In this document: positions 6,607 through 8,192 of the stretch, piece after piece
Layout: every line of letters begins with the position of its first letter
How positions within the stretch are numbered: the stretch's first letter is position 1
Assembly (NCBI GenBank): GCA_002431845.1
Contig: DJEH01000078.1
Span: 1-8,192 of the forward strand
DNA length: 8,192 nt
Source of the DNA: Prevotellaceae bacterium UBA5903
GTDB lineage: Bacteria; Bacteroidota; Bacteroidia; Bacteroidales; Bacteroidaceae
Reading direction: 5' to 3'
Made by a program: the position numbers and the translations under genes
The notes under the pieces: model-generated
What the model saw: only the letters and a program-made list of their open reading frames with translations
What the model was told of the DNA's origin: nothing
The model's database searches: none

Positions 6607-6638
6607 AGTAGTGGTCACGTATACGAGTAGTGGTCACG
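6606..6638 (+). repeat. Tandem repeat of GAGTAGTGGTCACG in the trkH leader
   Basis: Two identical 14-base copies lie at 6606-6619 and 6625-6638, a 19-base period. They follow directly on the AT-rich repeat and end just before the possible upstream start codons of trkH. The spacer between them (TATAC) followed by GAG gives ATACGAG, which also occurs at the junctions of the palindrome array, so a distant relation is possible. Confidence 0.8.
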
Positions 6639-6674
6639 CGTTGTATGCTTCCGAAAAAAATATTTCCTAAAAAA

Positions 6675-8132
6675 ATGCTCAACTTACCGCTTATATATAA
6701 AGCCATAGGCACATTGCTCCAACTCGAAGCATTGCTAATGGCTGTATGTTGGGGCATAGGGATGTGGTTTCACGAGTCTAATCACCTCACCTTTGCCCTA
6801 CCAGTGCTTGTGGCTTTAGCCGTGGGCACCATGCTACGTTTTTTTGGTCGTCATGCAGAAAATCGCATGGGGCGCCGCGATGGTTTTTTAATCGTATCGC
6901 TCACGTGGGTGGCATTCTCGGTGGTGGGCATGTTGCCGTTTATGGTGGGGGGTGTGCAGCCACGTGTGGCAGCAGCCTTTTTCGAAACCATGTCGGGTTT
7001 TACCACTACGGGAGCAACAGCCTTTTTTGATATTGACTCTTTGCCCCATTCCATACTGCTATGGCGCAGCATGACCCACTGGATAGGCGGAATGGGTATT
7101 GTGTTCTTTACCATAGCCATATTGCCCAACATGGGTGGTGGCGAGCTAAAACTATTTTCGGCTGAGGCTACGGGCCTAAAGATAGGCAAGTTGCACCCAC
7201 GCATTAGCACCACGGCGCGTTGGATGTGGAGCTTATATTTAGCGCTTACCCTTACGTGCATAGTAGCCTACTTTTTGTGTGGTATGTCGTTGTTCGATGC
7301 ATTGTGCCACGGACTTTCAACTATTGGAACGGGCGGATTTTCAACCCACACCGATAGCATAGCTTGGTTTCATTCCGACCGCATAGAGTGGGTGTGCACG
7401 CTCTTTATGTTTTTGGCCAGCATCAATTGCACGTTGCTCTATTTGTTTTTTATCAAACGTCGTTTTCGCGAGGTGTTCCACGACGATGAGCTTCGATGTT
7501 TCCTCACCATCTTTATTGTGTCGGCAATAGCCATCATGGGCATACAAATGTACGCCGACCACATAGACTTTGCCACAGCCTTGCGTAGCTCGCTATTCAA
7601 CATGGCAACCTTACAAAGCACAACAGGCTTTACCGTAGAGGATTTTATGACTTGGCATCCCACCATTTGGCTCATCCTTACCGTGGTTAGTATTGTTGGT
7701 GCGTGTGCTGGTTCTACGAGTGGTGGACTAAAGTGTGTGCGTGTGCTTATTGTGTGGCGACTAACGAAGGCCGAATTTAAAAAGTTGCTTCATCCACATG
7801 CCGTACTGCCTGTGCGCATCAATCACACCACGATTACCTCGCCGATGGCACGCACGGTGTTTGTGTTCTTTGTGGTGTATTTTATGCTCATCATGCTTTC
7901 AACCTTCTGCATGGTAGCCATGAATTTGCCATTACTCGATGCGTTTGGTTTGGCCATATCCTCGTTTTCGAACATAGGACCGAGCATGGGACATTTTATA
8001 GGTCCACTGGGCTCGTGGGGCGAGCTTAACGACACAATGTTGTGGATAAACTCCTTTTTGATGCTTGCCGGACGTCTTGAAATATTTTCCTTATTGCTAC
8101 CGCTAACGCCTGCCTTTTGGCGTGATGAGTAA
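6675..8132 (+). CDS. trkH: Trk-type potassium uptake protein TrkH
   Basis: This integral membrane subunit conducts potassium through the inner membrane, normally gated by the cytoplasmic NAD-binding protein TrkA. From the chosen ATG it has 485 residues, the usual family length. The four pore loops with selectivity-filter glycines are all visible; counting residues from 6630, they are SGFTTTGAT (122-130), STIGTGGF (230-237), STTGF (330-334) and SNIGPS (447-452). Further hallmarks are WIGGMGIVFF (151-160), GSTSGGLKCVRV (361-372) and the C-terminal GRLEIF...TPAFWR. About ten hydrophobic segments separate these, consistent with a channel-like fold of four repeated units. The reading frame is open from a GTG at 6630, with another ATG at 6645. 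The ATG at 6675 (MLNLPLIYKAIGTLLQLEAL) is preferred because homologues typically begin at this motif, and because the upstream codons overlap the leader repeat and encode a basic, atypical stretch. The gene is divergent from the secreted-protein gene. No trkA is visible in the window. Confidence 0.93.
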   Translation: MLNLPLIYKAIGTLLQLEALLMAVCWGIGMWFHESNHLTFALPVLVALAVGTMLRFFGRHAENRMGRRDGFLIVSLTWVAFSVVGMLPFMVGGVQPRVAAAFFETMSGFTTTGATAFFDIDSLPHSILLWRSMTHWIGGMGIVFFTIAILPNMGGGELKLFSAEATGLKIGKLHPRISTTARWMWSLYLALTLTCIVAYFLCGMSLFDALCHGLSTIGTGGFSTHTDSIAWFHSDRIEWVCTLFMFLASINCTLLYLFFIKRRFREVFHDDELRCFLTIFIVSAIAIMGIQMYADHIDFATALRSSLFNMATLQSTTGFTVEDFMTWHPTIWLILTVVSIVGACAGSTSGGLKCVRVLIVWRLTKAEFKKLLHPHAVLPVRINHTTITSPMARTVFVFFVVYFMLIMLSTFCMVAMNLPLLDAFGLAISSFSNIGPSMGHFIGPLGSWGELNDTMLWINSFLMLAGRLEIFSLLLPLTPAFWRDE

Positions 8133-8192
8133 GAGCAAATAGTAAAAGGTTGGTATAAGTAGGTGTTCAAAAATTATTTATATAAATGAATC
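8133..8192 (+). other. Downstream of trkH, no terminator seen
   Basis: Sixty AT-rich bases with no hairpin. An ATG at 8186-8188, preceded by A/T-rich sequence, could be the start of a following gene in the same direction, but only two codons fit in the window, so this cannot be judged. Confidence 0.25.

Noticed and set aside
6630..6674. GTG at 6630 or ATG at 6645 as the trkH start
   Set aside because: Codons 1-15 fall partly in the GTGGTCACG repeat and encode a short basic stretch not expected in the family. The ATG at 6675 begins the conserved N-terminal motif. The alternatives are not excluded.

Overview
The window looks like chromosome of a member of the Bacteroidales, most plausibly Prevotella or a close relative. 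Three things point that way. The first gene is a one-protein hybrid two-component system (periplasmic sensor, histidine kinase, receiver, AraC-type DNA-binding domain), an architecture characteristic of Bacteroidetes. The promoters match the Bacteroidetes -7 element TAnnTTTG, and the genes lack Shine-Dalgarno sites. The secreted protein ends in a 'YDLNGRRV...GIFVNGKGEKVFIK' type tail, a style typical of Prevotella surface proteins. Genus-level placement is inference.

Layout: bases 1-309 hold no convincing gene, only the promoter region of the hybrid sensor. Bases 310-3111 (+) encode a 933-residue hybrid two-component regulator whose sensor is a LacI/RbsB-type sugar-binding domain. A near-perfect hairpin at 3233-3263 serves as a terminator, probably in both directions, because the next two genes point towards it. 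These are on the minus strand: a 797-residue secreted modular protein (3503-5896), followed 21 bases later by a 60-residue protein of unknown function (3299-3481). They very likely form one transcript. A 0.7 kb divergent intergenic region (5897-6674) carries a Bacteroidetes promoter for the secreted gene, an 8-base G tract just upstream of it, a small palindrome, a striking 94-base array of four 20-base palindromes at exact 22-base spacing, a second promoter, and two tandem repeats in the leader of the last gene. That gene (6675-8132, +) is trkH, the membrane subunit of a Trk/Ktr-type potassium transporter. No trkA is visible in the window.

How the genes work together: the hybrid regulator should bind a sugar in the periplasm and switch on a carbohydrate-use locus, but no susC/susD pair or glycosidase lies in the window, so its target is probably upstream of base 1 or elsewhere. 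The secreted protein has no recognisable enzyme domain. It appears to be built of beta-rich, lectin-like modules separated by helical spacers, with a sorting-type C terminus, so a surface-binding role is likely. There is no direct evidence linking it to the regulator or to potassium transport. The parts of the window I cannot explain are the palindrome array, the trkH leader repeats, and the small protein paired with the secreted one.
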